Shown: positions 1 through 9,174, numbered from the stretch's first letter. The stretch: DNA of 50,207 nucleotides from Magnetovibrio sp. (GCA_028281525.1 JANQJR010000024.1:1-50207), one strand, 5' to 3'. Notes: generated by a model not told the origin, from the sequence alone. Made by a program: numbers and translations.

Positions 1-98
1 AAAGACGCCGAAAAGCCGAAGGCTGAGAGGCGGTCCGCAGGCGCATAAGCGCCAAGGATGAAGGGCAAAACCCTTCACAAATCCTACCCCCGCAACCA
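1..98 (+). repeat. Hairpin module ending in tRNA-fMet 3' end, copy 1
   Basis: Three small hairpins follow one another: AGCC/GGCT at 14-24, GGCGC/GCGCC at 40-53 and GAAGGG/CCCTTC at 60-76. They lead into aaatcctacccccgcaacca at 79-98, which matches the T-arm and CCA end of alphaproteobacterial initiator tRNA. The stretch cannot fold as a complete tRNA because no 5' CGCGGGG strand is present. A CATAA at 44-48 with similar flanks recalls the fMet anticodon loop, so this may be a decayed tRNA-fMet or a recombined rRNA-operon end. Confidence 0.55.
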
Positions 99-108
99 AA
101 AAAGCGAC

Positions 109-141
109 GGCCCCACCACAAGGTGGGGCCTTTGCTTTTTT
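109..141 (+). terminator. Strong intrinsic terminator
   Basis: Nine-base arms GGCCCCACC (109-117) and GGTGGGGCC (122-130) pair perfectly around a four-base loop. A T-rich tail tttgcttttttag follows. It lies ten bases after the first CCA end, where a tRNA or rRNA operon terminator would be expected. Confidence 0.85.
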
Positions 142-169
142 AGCTGTCGGGGACCAGGCTTTGCTCCTC

Positions 170-288
170 GCCAAACAGGCAAAAGGCCTGTTTGGCCAAG
201 GTTCGCGGCAAGGGACGTAGTCCCGCAGACGCTACGGAGCACGGGAATGAAGTTCCCGCGCGGACGCTAAATCCTACCCCCGCAACCA
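170..288 (+). repeat. Hairpin module ending in tRNA-fMet 3' end, copy 2
   Basis: Three hairpins again precede the tRNA-like end: GCCAAACAGGC/GCCTGTTTGGC (170-196, 11 bp), GGGAC/GTCCC (212-224) and CGGGAA/TTCCCG (242-258). The 20 bases at 269-288 are identical to 79-98. Upstream sequence shares short blocks with copy 1 (ccgcag-cgc, ggatgaag-type), which suggests duplication of a module rather than chance. No complete tRNA fold is present. Confidence 0.55.
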
Positions 289-317
289 ACGCTCTCGAAG
301 CATAGTCAGAAAGCACC

Positions 318-352
318 GACAAGCCTCTGGATACCAACGGCTTGTTGTCTTT
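318..352 (+). terminator. Weak terminator-like hairpin
   Basis: ACAAGCC (319-325) pairs with GGCTTGT (339-345) around a 13-base loop, followed by tgtcttt. It sits 30 bases after the second tRNA-like end, the same order as in copy 1, but stem and T-tract are weaker. Confidence 0.4.
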
Positions 353-635
353 GGTCACGACTGTGGGACAGGCTGCAATCTCGGGAAGAGCCAGAGCTGT
401 ATAAGCCGTCATCATAGTTATCCACAGCATTCAATCAACAATCGGGAACACATGGTTGACCATATCTTAATGAGTGTGGAATCGTTTTGTTTAAGTTGTT
501 CCATGACTCGGGCATATGGTCATGCGACAGAAGTGAGGGGGGCCAGCTAAAGGGCCGCATGAATCTTGAGGTCAATGCGAAGCGGAAGCGCTTCGTAAAT
601 GGTCTTGTACGTTTATTTTATGGAGAGAAACTGCC
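353..635. other. Non-coding leader of the RTX gene, with one DnaA box
   Basis: No convincing gene is seen here. A perfect single DnaA box TTATCCACA lies at 418-426, but without a cluster it does not indicate an origin. A 7-bp inverted repeat CGAAGCG/CGCTTCG at 578-595 lies 40 bases before the next start codon and could be an operator or leader hairpin. The ribosome binding site GGAGAG is at 622-627. Confidence 0.4.
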
Positions 636-3600
636 ATGACAAATCAGCTTCCGGTTATCACCGGGCCCATCACATTGAGTATGAACGAACAAGACGGCAC
701 GCTACGTGTTTACGAGGCGGACCTCTTAGTTAACGCGAGCGATCCGGATGGCGATCCCTTAAGTGTTGCCAATCTTTCGGTCGATAGCGGTACGTTGGTT
801 TACGACGCTGTAAACAATTGGTGGGACTTCACACCCAGCGCCGGGTTTACAGGGGCTGTGAACTTAACCTACGACGTTACGGACGACATCGATACGGTGG
901 CGGCGACGGGCATCATTGGAGTGGGGGCAACGTTGAGCGGGACCGGCGGTGCGGACACCCTGACGGGGACTGAATACAATGACGATATTTCGGGCTTGGG
1001 TGGCACCGATACCCTCTCCGGTGGGCTCGGCGATGATGTGATCAATGGCGGGGCCGGCGACGACGTAATCGATGGCGGTGCGGGCAACGATATTGCGGTG
1101 TTCAATGGCTTCATTGATGACTACGCCATCGAATACGATGCGGCGACGGACACGTTTACGGTCATCGATCAAGACGCCGTGGCCGACGGCGATGATGGTG
1201 TGGACACCGTCACCAACGTTGAGAGCTTGGTGTTCAGCGATGCGACGCTGGACACCACCGGTGTGACCACGTCTCCGGTAGCTTTGGACAGTGTGATGCT
1301 GACCCCCGAAGGGGAGGTTGGTGAATGGAAGCTTTCGGGTTCCGGCGGCAGTGGAACACTGACGTATTCTTTGGAGGGTGCTGCGGCCAACGGCAGCGTG
1401 GCTGTCGATGGGGACGGCACCTACAGCTATACGCCCAACGCCGGATTTACGGGTGAAGACAGCTTTACGTACCGTGTGACGGACGCGAACGGGATCAGTT
1501 CTGCGGCCACGGTGAATGTGACCGTGGGCGAGCCGGGATCGGGGTTTGACATTCCTTATGGCGCGCAGCTTGATGGCTCAACAGGTTACTTGTCACGTAC
1601 GCCCACATCCGGAAACTCGGATCAGTTTGTGGTTTCAGCCTGGGTTAAGCGCGGTGATTTGGGCACGAACCAGTCGATCATCAGCGCCGGAGACGGGGGC
1701 TCGCGGCACAGCTTTTTGCGCTTTAATACGGACGGTTCATTGTTTTTCATGAACAACGATGTCAACGGTTCAGGCGATGAGGCGACGACGAGCGAGACCT
1801 TCGCGGACACAGGCGGCTTTTACCATGTGGTTTTGGCCGTGGACCGGACGCAAACAGCCCTGACGGACCGGGTCAGCATTTGGGTGAACGGCACGGAAAC
1901 GACGTTGAGCGGTGTTGCGGGTAGCGTTGGTGTGGACGGTATCATGGGCAGCAACGTCGAACATGCGATCGGGCGTGAGGAACGCTACGACGGGCAGTAC
2001 CTATCAGGCAGGGTTGCCGATTTCCAATACCTGGATGGCGTAACGATCACCGATCCTGAGACGGCAGGTCTTGGTGCCTTTGATGGAGGGGCGTGGTCTG
2101 CTGCAGAGTACACGGGCGTTTATGGTACGGAAGGTTATCATCTGGATTTTGCCGATGGTACGGATCTCGGCAATGACGTTTCGGGGAACGTCAACGACTG
2201 GACGGTCAATGGTGGTGTGACGCAGACGACTGATACACCGCTGCACAACTACGCCGTGCTGAATGCCTCTGATATGAGCGGGGGAAGCTTGAGCGATGGT
2301 AACCTGACCTTTTCTGGCCCTGTTCCTAAAGCCGGCGTTCGCGGGAGCCTGGGAGCTGAAAGTGGAAAGTATTACTTCGAGATTGCAGCGAACAGCTATA
2401 ACAATGTCGCCGTGGGTTGGGCCAAGGCCTCGGTTGACCTGTCTTCGGATACGGATATGGGGGTGGCGGATAGTGATTCCTTCCGCATCCGCATTGGCAC
2501 AGGCGGCAACACCTACTTCGCTTCTGACAGTGTTACGACAACCGGGCTGCCTTCTATCGAAGGCTCCGACGTTCTGGGGATGGCGTACGACATCGATACG
2601 GGGAATGTGCAACTTTTTAAGAACGGCACCTTGTTCCACAGCGTGACGGTTACTCCAGGCACGGGGGCTTGGTATCCGGTGGTGAAGGATGAAGCAACCT
2701 TGTTCTCTGCCCACGCCACGATTGTTTTCCAGGAATCGGATTGGGTGCACACGCCGCCGGAAGGCTTTGGCGCCATGGTCGAACACATCGACATAGGCGT
2801 TGCTGTCCCCAGCCCGACGGAAGGAAACGACAGCTTTGAAGGCGGGGCCGAAGCAGACACGTTCTCGGGTCTTGGCGGTGATGATCAGTTCATCGGCAAC
2901 GGCGGAAACGATGTGATCGACGGTGGCGCGGGCGACGATGTGGCCGTGTTCAATGGCTATCGGTCAGATTATGACGTCACTTATGATCAAGCCACAGATA
3001 CGTATACTGTCGTTGATCTAAACACATCCGAAGGTGCCCGTGGCTGGGGTGATGATGGAACCGACACGTTAACTGGTGTTGAAACCTTAGTTTTCAAAGA
3101 AGACCCTCTTGCCGTTGATGACACGGTTACGACAAACGAAGATACGCCTCTGATCATAACACCTGCGCAATTGCTGGCGAACGATTCTGATGTAGACAGC
3201 ACAAACTTATCAATTACCGCAGTCAGTTCACCTGTTCATGGGACAGTTGAGATCAATGGCGAAGGTAATATTGTGTTCACGCCTCAAGGCAATTTTGATG
3301 GCCAGGCGAGTTTCAAGTATACGGTTGAAGACGGTGAAGGTGGCATTGATACGGCAACTGTAACGGTTGATGTTCTCGCTGTTGCCGATGCCCCGAGCCT
3401 CACGACAACGCCAGCTTCCGGTCAAGAAGACACGTCGATCGCTTTGGATATTGCGTCCAGCCTGATGGATACGGATGGTTCTGAAAGCCTATCGTTAACC
3501 GTATCCGGTGTGCCCTCTGGGGCCGTATTGAGTGCTGGAACCGACAATGGCGATGGCAGTTGGACGTTGAGCCCAACAAACCTCATCGGGCTGAGCATAA

Positions 3601-5717
3601 CCCCACCCTTGAACTATGAAGGCAGCTTTGATTTGACGGTGGCGGCAATTTCGACCGAAGCCTCAAACAGCGATACGGAGAGCACCGTTGCGACGCTAAA
3701 TGTGAATGTTACGGCGGTGAATGACAACCCGGTTGCGGTTGCGGACACGGCATCGACCAATGAAGATGTGGTGGTAACGATCACAGCGGCGAGCTTGCTG
3801 GCGAATGACACGGATGTGGATGGCGATACGCTGACGCTCGCCTCAGTCGCTAACGCTGTGAATGGTACTGTGGCCTTGGATGGCAACGGTGACGTGGTGT
3901 TCACCCCGGATGCGGACTTCAACGGTATCGCAACGTTTGATTACACCGTTGATGACGGCAATGGTGGCAGCGATACGACAACAGTCACAGTTGGTGTTGT
4001 GGCGGTAAATAATGCCCCGACTGAGATGGTTGCCGTTGGTTCGGAAATATTGGTTGGCGGGAACGCACAATTGGGTTACGGCGAGTTCCATTCCGTCGCG
4101 CAAGATGGTTTGACGGGTGGCGGCCATGCCATTGCGTGGACATCCTCCGATGCGGATGGCCGGGGTATTTCTTTGCAGGTTTACGATGCATCCGGCAATA
4201 CGGTGGGCAGTGCGGTGCAAGTGAATGCCGTGAGCGCAGGCACTCAGGAACATCCGGCGATTTCCGCGTTGCACGACGGTGGATTTGTGGTGACGTGGAG
4301 TTCGGATGGCCAGGACGGCAGCGGAGCAGGGATCTTTTCACGCCGCTTCGATGCATCGGGCAATGCGGTCGGCGCTGAAACTCAAGTCAATACGCACACG
4401 GCGAACACGCAATATTTTTCTGACGTTGCGGGTCTTGAGAACGGCGGCTATGTGGTGACGTGGGCGTCGGCTCTCCAAGACGGTTCCCATTTTGGTGTTT
4501 ACGGCCAGCGTTTCAATGCGTCCGGCAATGCGGTGGGTGGCGAATTCCGCGTGAATACGACCACCGCTTGGTACCAGCATATTTCGGAAGTCACGGCGCT
4601 TCCCGGCGGTGGCTTTGTCGTGATTTGGGAAAGCCAGTACCAGGACGAGCCGACACTAGACTTCGGTGTTTTCGGTCAGATTTACGATGCCAACGGCAAC
4701 CCGGTTGGTCCCACCGAGTTCCAAGTGAATACGCACACGGCAGGGATGCAAGGTTTGCCCGATGTCGCGGTTCTGGCGGACGGTGACTTCATGGTGACGT
4801 GGCAATCGGATGGCCAGGATGGTTCGGGCTACGGAATTTATGCTCAACGTTATGACACCTCCGGCAACCGTGTGGGCGTGGAATTTCATATCAGCACGCA
4901 CACGGCCTTGACTCAGGATGAGCCTTCGATGACAGCGCTTTCGGACGGCGGGTTCGTGGTGACATGGGAGTCGGACGGTCAGGACGGTTCGGGCTACGGC
5001 GTGTATGCACAGCGTTTCGATGCATCGGGCAGCGCCGTGGGCTTTGAGTTCCAGGTGAACGATCACACGGCATCCAACCAGATGATCCCGGAAGTGTCGC
5101 AGTTGGTGGATGGGCGGATCGTCTTCACGTGGTACTCGCTTGATCAGAACGGTCCCGGTTACAGCGTTTATTCGAAGACGTACCAGATCAACGAGACGGG
5201 TGTTGAGCTCACCGGCACCGATATCGACGATACCCTGACCGGAGGGATTGGAAACGACGTCCTCACCGGGGGTACAGGTAACGATGTGCTCGACGGTGGA
5301 ACGGGCAACGACACCCTCACAAGCGGGACGGGTAACGATACCTATGTGATTGACCGAAACGATGGCCAAGACGTTGTTGATAATGTCGGCGAGGGAGCGT
5401 CCAGTGATACTTTGTCGTTTGCTACGGGCATCGATCACGATCAGTTGTGGTTCAGCCAGGCGGGGGACGATCTGGTGGTCAGTGTCATCGGCACCACAGA
5501 CAGCGTGACGGTTTCGGACTGGTACGCGAGTACGAACAACCACGTTGCGACGATCACGTCATCGGATGGTTATGCGTTGAACAATTCATCTGTTCAGGTG
5601 TTGGTCGATGCCATGGCTGCGATGACTCCGCCGCCGGTGGGACAGACCGATTTGACGGCCAGCGAGCAGACAACGTTAAATCCTGTGCTGGCTGCAAGTT
5701 GGCAGCAAACACCATGA
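636..5717 (+). CDS. Giant RTX mosaic secreted protein (cadherin-like, LamG, SPRY, seven-repeat domain)
   Basis: Predicted type I secreted surface or extracellular protein of 1693 residues with no Sec signal. Visible order, approximate residues: cadherin-like module (1-95); RTX GGxGxDxxx repeats (102-205); Ig/VCBS-like module (215-300); LamG/concanavalin-like region (302-530); SPRY-like region (534-725); second RTX block (727-824); three cadherin-like modules (824-1129) with LLANDxDVD motifs; seven tandem ~55-residue repeats (1129-1523) with DGGFVVTW, QDGSGYG and FDASGNAVG signatures; third RTX block and C-terminal haemolysin-type tail ending LAASWQQTP. The seven repeats could form one beta-propeller. 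Likely roles are adhesion or glycan binding, with calcium folding the RTX parts after export. No exporter is adjacent; the T1SS genes at 41774-46083 are candidates. GGAGAG 9 bases upstream supports the start. Confidence 0.85.
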   Translation: MTNQLPVITGPITLSMNEQDGTLRVYEADLLVNASDPDGDPLSVANLSVDSGTLVYDAVNNWWDFTPSAGFTGAVNLTYDVTDDIDTVAATGIIGVGATLSGTGGADTLTGTEYNDDISGLGGTDTLSGGLGDDVINGGAGDDVIDGGAGNDIAVFNGFIDDYAIEYDAATDTFTVIDQDAVADGDDGVDTVTNVESLVFSDATLDTTGVTTSPVALDSVMLTPEGEVGEWKLSGSGGSGTLTYSLEGAAANGSVAVDGDGTYSYTPNAGFTGEDSFTYRVTDANGISSAATVNVTVGEPGSGFDIPYGAQLDGSTGYLSRTPTSGNSDQFVVSAWVKRGDLGTNQSIISAGDGGSRHSFLRFNTDGSLFFMNNDVNGSGDEATTSETFADTGGFYHVVLAVDRTQTALTDRVSIWVNGTETTLSGVAGSVGVDGIMGSNVEHAIGREERYDGQYLSGRVADFQYLDGVTITDPETAGLGAFDGGAWSAAEYTGVYGTEGYHLDFADGTDLGNDVSGNVNDWTVNGGVTQTTDTPLHNYAVLNASDMSGGSLSDGNLTFSGPVPKAGVRGSLGAESGKYYFEIAANSYNNVAVGWAKASVDLSSDTDMGVADSDSFRIRIGTGGNTYFASDSVTTTGLPSIEGSDVLGMAYDIDTGNVQLFKNGTLFHSVTVTPGTGAWYPVVKDEATLFSAHATIVFQESDWVHTPPEGFGAMVEHIDIGVAVPSPTEGNDSFEGGAEADTFSGLGGDDQFIGNGGNDVIDGGAGDDVAVFNGYRSDYDVTYDQATDTYTVVDLNTSEGARGWGDDGTDTLTGVETLVFKEDPLAVDDTVTTNEDTPLIITPAQLLANDSDVDSTNLSITAVSSPVHGTVEINGEGNIVFTPQGNFDGQASFKYTVEDGEGGIDTATVTVDVLAVADAPSLTTTPASGQEDTSIALDIASSLMDTDGSESLSLTVSGVPSGAVLSAGTDNGDGSWTLSPTNLIGLSITPPLNYEGSFDLTVAAISTEASNSDTESTVATLNVNVTAVNDNPVAVADTASTNEDVVVTITAASLLANDTDVDGDTLTLASVANAVNGTVALDGNGDVVFTPDADFNGIATFDYTVDDGNGGSDTTTVTVGVVAVNNAPTEMVAVGSEILVGGNAQLGYGEFHSVAQDGLTGGGHAIAWTSSDADGRGISLQVYDASGNTVGSAVQVNAVSAGTQEHPAISALHDGGFVVTWSSDGQDGSGAGIFSRRFDASGNAVGAETQVNTHTANTQYFSDVAGLENGGYVVTWASALQDGSHFGVYGQRFNASGNAVGGEFRVNTTTAWYQHISEVTALPGGGFVVIWESQYQDEPTLDFGVFGQIYDANGNPVGPTEFQVNTHTAGMQGLPDVAVLADGDFMVTWQSDGQDGSGYGIYAQRYDTSGNRVGVEFHISTHTALTQDEPSMTALSDGGFVVTWESDGQDGSGYGVYAQRFDASGSAVGFEFQVNDHTASNQMIPEVSQLVDGRIVFTWYSLDQNGPGYSVYSKTYQINETGVELTGTDIDDTLTGGIGNDVLTGGTGNDVLDGGTGNDTLTSGTGNDTYVIDRNDGQDVVDNVGEGASSDTLSFATGIDHDQLWFSQAGDDLVVSVIGTTDSVTVSDWYASTNNHVATITSSDGYALNNSSVQVLVDAMAAMTPPPVGQTDLTASEQTTLNPVLAASWQQTP

Positions 5718-5721
5718 TGTA

Positions 5722-5752
5722 GCCTGCTTTTAAAGGCAGGCCATTGTTTTGT
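5722..5752 (+). terminator. Putative terminator after the RTX gene
   Basis: GCCTGC (5722-5727) and GCAGGC (5736-5741) flank a near-palindromic TTTTAAAG core, followed by cattgttttgt. It begins four bases after the stop codon. The T-tract is interrupted, so strength is uncertain. Confidence 0.5.
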
Positions 5753-5831
5753 GAAAATGAGATGGCTCTCAGCCCTCTTATACAAAACAAAATGCTTCTC
5801 AAGGAGCGCAAGTCGCGCGCCCCCGCAACCA
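5744..5831 (+). repeat. Hairpin module ending in tRNA-fMet 3' end, copy 3 (short)
   Basis: TTGTTTTGT (5744-5752) pairs with ACAAAACAA (5782-5790), enclosing GGCT/AGCC (5764-5774). GCGC/GCGC follows at 5806-5818. The module ends in cccccgcaacca (5820-5831), the last 12 bases of the copies at 79-98 and 269-288. With them it brackets the 5-kb RTX gene. Confidence 0.45.
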
Positions 5832-5870
5832 ACACAAACGGGTTCCCAATGGGCTCCCTTTTTTGTTGGT
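5828..5870 (+). terminator. Terminator-like hairpin after copy 3
   Basis: ACCAACA (5828-5834) pairs with TGTTGGT (5864-5870), enclosing GGG and CCC blocks (5840-5857) that can pair with mismatches and a run of six or more T (5858-5864). This is the third case of a CCA end followed by a terminator-like structure. Confidence 0.5.
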
Positions 5871-6021
5871 CGGTGGGGCGGGTGAATGAGCCCCACCGCA
5901 TGCGATTGTGCCGCTTCGCGGATGGCCCGCCACCATGAAGCCGTAACGGCACATAAACGATCCACACACTAAGTATAAAAGATAAAGGGTACGTCCTTCC
6001 GGGTGGCCTCTTTTATTGTAT

Positions 6022-6097
6022 GGAAAGATGCTTTCTGGCTGGTTGAAATGTGTATAGACAGTTTCCGGTTTGGAATATCTATTTTCCCTAAAAACTT
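6022..6097 (+). promoter_or_regulatory. Candidate HupR operator region upstream of hupS
   Basis: TTTCC-N5-GGAA lies at 6062-6075, centred 107 bp before the GG of the -24 element. A TTTCC half-site follows 21 bp downstream (6083-6087), and a GGAAA-N5-TTTCT everted copy lies at 6022-6036. The same inverted repeat recurs before the hypB sigma-54 promoter at nearly the same distance. HupR of Rhodobacter binds an inverted repeat with a 5-bp spacer (TTG-N5-CAA), so the geometry fits; assignment to HupR is inference. Confidence 0.55.
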
Positions 6098-6134
6098 GCG
6101 TTAAATATATTTAATTCGATATTTATATAAATAA

Positions 6135-6147
6135 AATCAATGACTTA
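6135..6147 (+). promoter_or_regulatory. IHF consensus site in hupS promoter
   Basis: AATCAATGACTTA matches the IHF consensus WATCAANNNNTTR at every fixed position. It lies between the upstream inverted repeat and the -24/-12 element, where DNA bending would bring an enhancer-bound activator to sigma-54 polymerase. IHF is known to act at hupS promoters in Rhodobacter and Bradyrhizobium. Confidence 0.7.
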
Positions 6148-6174
6148 ATTTGGCGTCATATTCCTGTCATGCGT

Positions 6175-6189
6175 TGGCACAGCTCTTGC
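6175..6189 (+). promoter_or_regulatory. Sigma-54 (-24/-12) promoter of hupS operon
   Basis: TGGCAC-A-GCTC-TTGC matches the sigma-54 consensus TGGCACRNNNNTTGC with correct spacing. Transcription should start near 6200, giving a leader of about 54 bases before the hupS start at 6254. It agrees with the downstream NtrC-family regulator HupR. Confidence 0.88.
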
Positions 6190-6253
6190 GATTAAGCCCG
6201 TTTAAGAACGGCACGGCCGTATGGATATCAACCAACGCACAAGGGAGACGACC

Positions 6254-7342
6254 ATGGGGGAGGCAAACGAGACCTTCTACGATGTGATCCGGCGTCAGGG
6301 CATTTCACGCCGCAACTTCATGAAATTCTGCAGCTTGACCGCGGCCTCGCTGGGTCTGGGTCCGGCGTTCGCTTCGAAAATCGCCAATGCGATGGAAACC
6401 AAGCCGCGTATCCCGGTGCTGTGGCTGCACGGCCTGGAATGCACGTGCTGCACGGAAAGCTTCATCCGCTCCGCCCACCCGCTGGTCAAGGACGTGGTGC
6501 TGTCGATGATTTCTCTCGATTACAACGACACCATCATGGCCGCCGCGGGGCACCAGGCCGAACAGATCCTGGAAGAGGTCAAGCAAGAATTCAAAGGCCG
6601 CTATATCTTGGCGGTGGAGGGCAACCCGCCGTTGAAAGACGACGGCGTCTATTGCATTCCGGGCGGTCAGCCCTTTGTTGATAAGCTCAAGTACATGGCC
6701 GAAGACGCCCAGGCGCTCATCTCTTGGGGGTCGTGCGCGTCTTGGGGGTGTGTGCAGGCGGCCAAGCCAAACCCGACCCAGGCGACCCCGGTGCACAAGG
6801 TCGTCAGGGACAAGCCGATCATCAAGGTACCGGGCTGCCCGCCCATCGCCGAGGTTATGACCGGTGTGGTGACGTATCTGCTCACCTTCGAACGCATTCC
6901 CGAACTTGACCGTCAGGGCCGTCCGAAAATGTTCTACAGCCAGCGCATTCACGACAAATGCTACCGCCGTCCGCACTTCGACGCCGGTCAGTTCGTGGAA
7001 GACTGGGACGACGAGTACGCGCGCAAGGGCTATTGCCTTTACAAGATGGGCTGCAAAGGCCCGACCACCTACAACGCGTGCTCGACCACCCGCTGGAACG
7101 AAGGCGTGTCCTTCCCGATCCAATCCGGCCACGGCTGCATCGGCTGTTCGGAAGACGGGTTCTGGGACCAGGGTGGGTTCTACGACCGCCTCACCAGCAT
7201 CAATGCCTTCGGCATCGAAGAAAACGCCGACACCGTGGGCGGCACCACCGCTGCCGTGGTCGGTACCGCCGCTGCGGCGCACGCTGCCGTCAGCCTGGTC
7301 AAGCGTGCGCAGCAAAAGCGCGCGGAAAACGGCGACAAGTGA
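6254..7342 (+). CDS. hupS: Uptake [NiFe]-hydrogenase small subunit, O2-tolerant type
   Basis: Electron-transfer subunit of a membrane-bound H2-oxidising hydrogenase, carrying three iron-sulfur clusters and facing the periplasm. The start at 6254 follows AGGGAGA; an in-frame ATG at 6221 lacks this site. The protein has a twin-arginine signal with SRRNFMKF (residues 18-25). The proximal cluster region has C63, C65 and C66, plus C161, C166 and C195. These are the six cysteines that bind the [4Fe-3S] cluster in E. coli Hyd-1-type enzymes, against four in oxygen-sensitive ones. The C-terminal Ala-rich hydrophobic stretch (about 328-348) is the membrane anchor. First gene of hupSLCDFGH; the large subunit follows after 21 bases. 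Confidence 0.97.
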   Translation: MGEANETFYDVIRRQGISRRNFMKFCSLTAASLGLGPAFASKIANAMETKPRIPVLWLHGLECTCCTESFIRSAHPLVKDVVLSMISLDYNDTIMAAAGHQAEQILEEVKQEFKGRYILAVEGNPPLKDDGVYCIPGGQPFVDKLKYMAEDAQALISWGSCASWGCVQAAKPNPTQATPVHKVVRDKPIIKVPGCPPIAEVMTGVVTYLLTFERIPELDRQGRPKMFYSQRIHDKCYRRPHFDAGQFVEDWDDEYARKGYCLYKMGCKGPTTYNACSTTRWNEGVSFPIQSGHGCIGCSEDGFWDQGGFYDRLTSINAFGIEENADTVGGTTAAVVGTAAAAHAAVSLVKRAQQKRAENGDK

Positions 7343-7363
7343 CGGCAGGGAAGGATTTAGACA

Positions 7364-9151
7364 ATGGCGACGACTCCTAACGGTTTTCAACTCGACAACT
7401 CCGGCCGCCGCGTGGTGGTCGATCCGGTGACCCGTATCGAAGGCCACCTGCGCGTCGAAGTGAACCTCGATGAAGACAACGTGATCCGCAATGCGGTGTC
7501 CACCGGCACCATGTGGCGCGGTCTGGAACTGATTCTCGAAGGGCGCGATCCGCGTGACGCCTGGGCGTTCACCCAGCGCATTTGCGGCGTGTGCACGGGC
7601 ACCCACGCGCTGACCTCGGTGCGCGCGGTGGAAGACTGCCTCGGCATCGATATTCCGGAAAACGCCAACTCGATCCGCAACATCATGCAGTTGACGCTCC
7701 AGGTGCACGACCACATCGTACACTTCTATCACCTGCATGCGCTGGATTGGGTCGACGTGATTTCCGCGCTGAATGCCGACCCGAAAGCAACGTCGGAATT
7801 GGCGCAATCCATTTCCAAGTGGCCGCTTTCATCGCCCGGTTACTTCAAGGACATCCAGGCGCGCTTGCAGAAGTTCGTCGACAGCGGCCAGTTGGGCCCG
7901 TTCCGGAACGCCTACTGGGGCCATAAAGCCTACAAGCTTCCGCCGGAAGCCAACCTGATGGCCGTGGCGCACTATCTCGAAGCGCTCGACTTCCAAAAGG
8001 AGATCGTCAAGATCCACACCATCTTCGGCGGCAAGAATCCGCACCCGAACTGGCTGGTGGGCGGCGTGCCGTGCTCGCTGAACTTGGACGGCGAAGGCGC
8101 CGTCGGTGCGGTCAACATGGAACGGCTCAACCTGGTTTCGTCGATCATCGATCGCTCGATCGAATTCACCGAACAGGTCTACATTCCCGATCTGCTGGCG
8201 ATCGCGTCGTTTTATAAGGATTGGCTCTATGGCGGCGGCTTGTCGTCCCAGAGCGTTCTGTCCTACGGTGACATTCCCGACCACGCTAACGATTATTCCG
8301 CGTCCAACCTGATGTTGCCGCGCGGTGCGATCATCAACGGCGATCTGTCCACGGTTCACGAGGTGGACCAGAACGATCCGCAGCAAGTTCAGGAATTCGT
8401 CGATCACTCCTGGTACACCTACGAAGGCGGCGCCACGGGGCTGCATCCGTTCGAAGGCCAAACCAACCCGAACTTCGTGCTGGGACCGAACGCAAAGGGC
8501 GATCACAAGCACATCGAGCAGTTGGACGAAAGCGCGAAGTACTCCTGGATCAAAGCGCCGCGCTGGCGGGGCCATGCGATGGAAGTGGGACCGTTGTCGC
8601 GCTACATCATCGGTTACGCCCAGGGCAATCCGGAGTTCAAGGAGCCGACGGAAGCCGTTCTGCGTCATCTCGACGCGCCGGTGGAAGCCTTGTTCTCGAC
8701 CTTGGGCCGCACCGCGGCGCGCGGTCTGGAATGCCAGTGGGCGGCGCACAAGATGCGCTACTTCTTCGACAAGATGATCGCCACCCTCAAGGCCGGCGAC
8801 AATTCCACCGCCAACACCGAAAAGTGGGATCCGGCCATGTGGCCGAAGTTCGCCCGTGGCTCCGGCTTCACCGAAGCCCCGCGCGGCGCACTGGGGCACT
8901 GGGTTCAGGTCGAAAACGGCAAGATCAAGAGCTACCAGTGCATCGTGCCGACCACCTGGAACGGCTCACCGCGTGACGGGGACGGCAACATCGGCGCGTT
9001 CGAGGCCGCGCTTCTGGACACCCCCATGGCCGATCCCGAACAGCCGCTGGAAATCATCCGCACGTTGCACAGCTTCGATCCGTGCTTGGCGTGCTCCACC
9101 CACGTGATGTCGCCCGACGGTCAGGAAATGGCCGACGTCAAAGTGCGCTGA
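7364..9151 (+). CDS. hupL: Uptake [NiFe]-hydrogenase large subunit
   Basis: Catalytic subunit that splits H2 at the Ni-Fe(CN)2CO centre. The nickel ligands are C74 and C77 in [10 protein letters not shown] and C574 and C577 in [10 protein letters not shown] 15-residue tail beginning VMSPDGQ follows the terminal His580. This is the peptide removed by the HupD endopeptidase after metal insertion. At 595 residues it has normal group 1 length. It has no export signal of its own and is carried across the membrane with HupS by the Tat system. It is closely related to E. coli HyaB and Rhodobacter HupL. Confidence 0.97.
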   Translation: MATTPNGFQLDNSGRRVVVDPVTRIEGHLRVEVNLDEDNVIRNAVSTGTMWRGLELILEGRDPRDAWAFTQRICGVCTGTHALTSVRAVEDCLGIDIPENANSIRNIMQLTLQVHDHIVHFYHLHALDWVDVISALNADPKATSELAQSISKWPLSSPGYFKDIQARLQKFVDSGQLGPFRNAYWGHKAYKLPPEANLMAVAHYLEALDFQKEIVKIHTIFGGKNPHPNWLVGGVPCSLNLDGEGAVGAVNMERLNLVSSIIDRSIEFTEQVYIPDLLAIASFYKDWLYGGGLSSQSVLSYGDIPDHANDYSASNLMLPRGAIINGDLSTVHEVDQNDPQQVQEFVDHSWYTYEGGATGLHPFEGQTNPNFVLGPNAKGDHKHIEQLDESAKYSWIKAPRWRGHAMEVGPLSRYIIGYAQGNPEFKEPTEAVLRHLDAPVEALFSTLGRTAARGLECQWAAHKMRYFFDKMIATLKAGDNSTANTEKWDPAMWPKFARGSGFTEAPRGALGHWVQVENGKIKSYQCIVPTTWNGSPRDGDGNIGAFEAALLDTPMADPEQPLEIIRTLHSFDPCLACSTHVMSPDGQEMADVKVR

Positions 9152-9174
9152 TCAGATAAGGGGAGGCCCAGACC

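Noticed and set aside
22-98. A complete tRNA-fMet gene ending at 98
   Set aside because: The 3' end matches, but the 5' acceptor strand, D-arm and paired anticodon stem are missing, and a hairpin interrupts the T-arm.
79-288. CRISPR-like repeats
   Set aside because: Only two full copies of 20 bases, with non-uniform spacing, and no cas genes in the window.
418-426. Replication origin marked by a DnaA box
   Set aside because: A single box with no cluster, no AT-rich unwinding element and no dnaA or dnaN nearby.
6305-8899. Long minus-strand frames (500 and 356 codons) opposite hupS and hupL
   Set aside because: They are shadows of high-GC third-position bias in two certain genes and show no protein family features.
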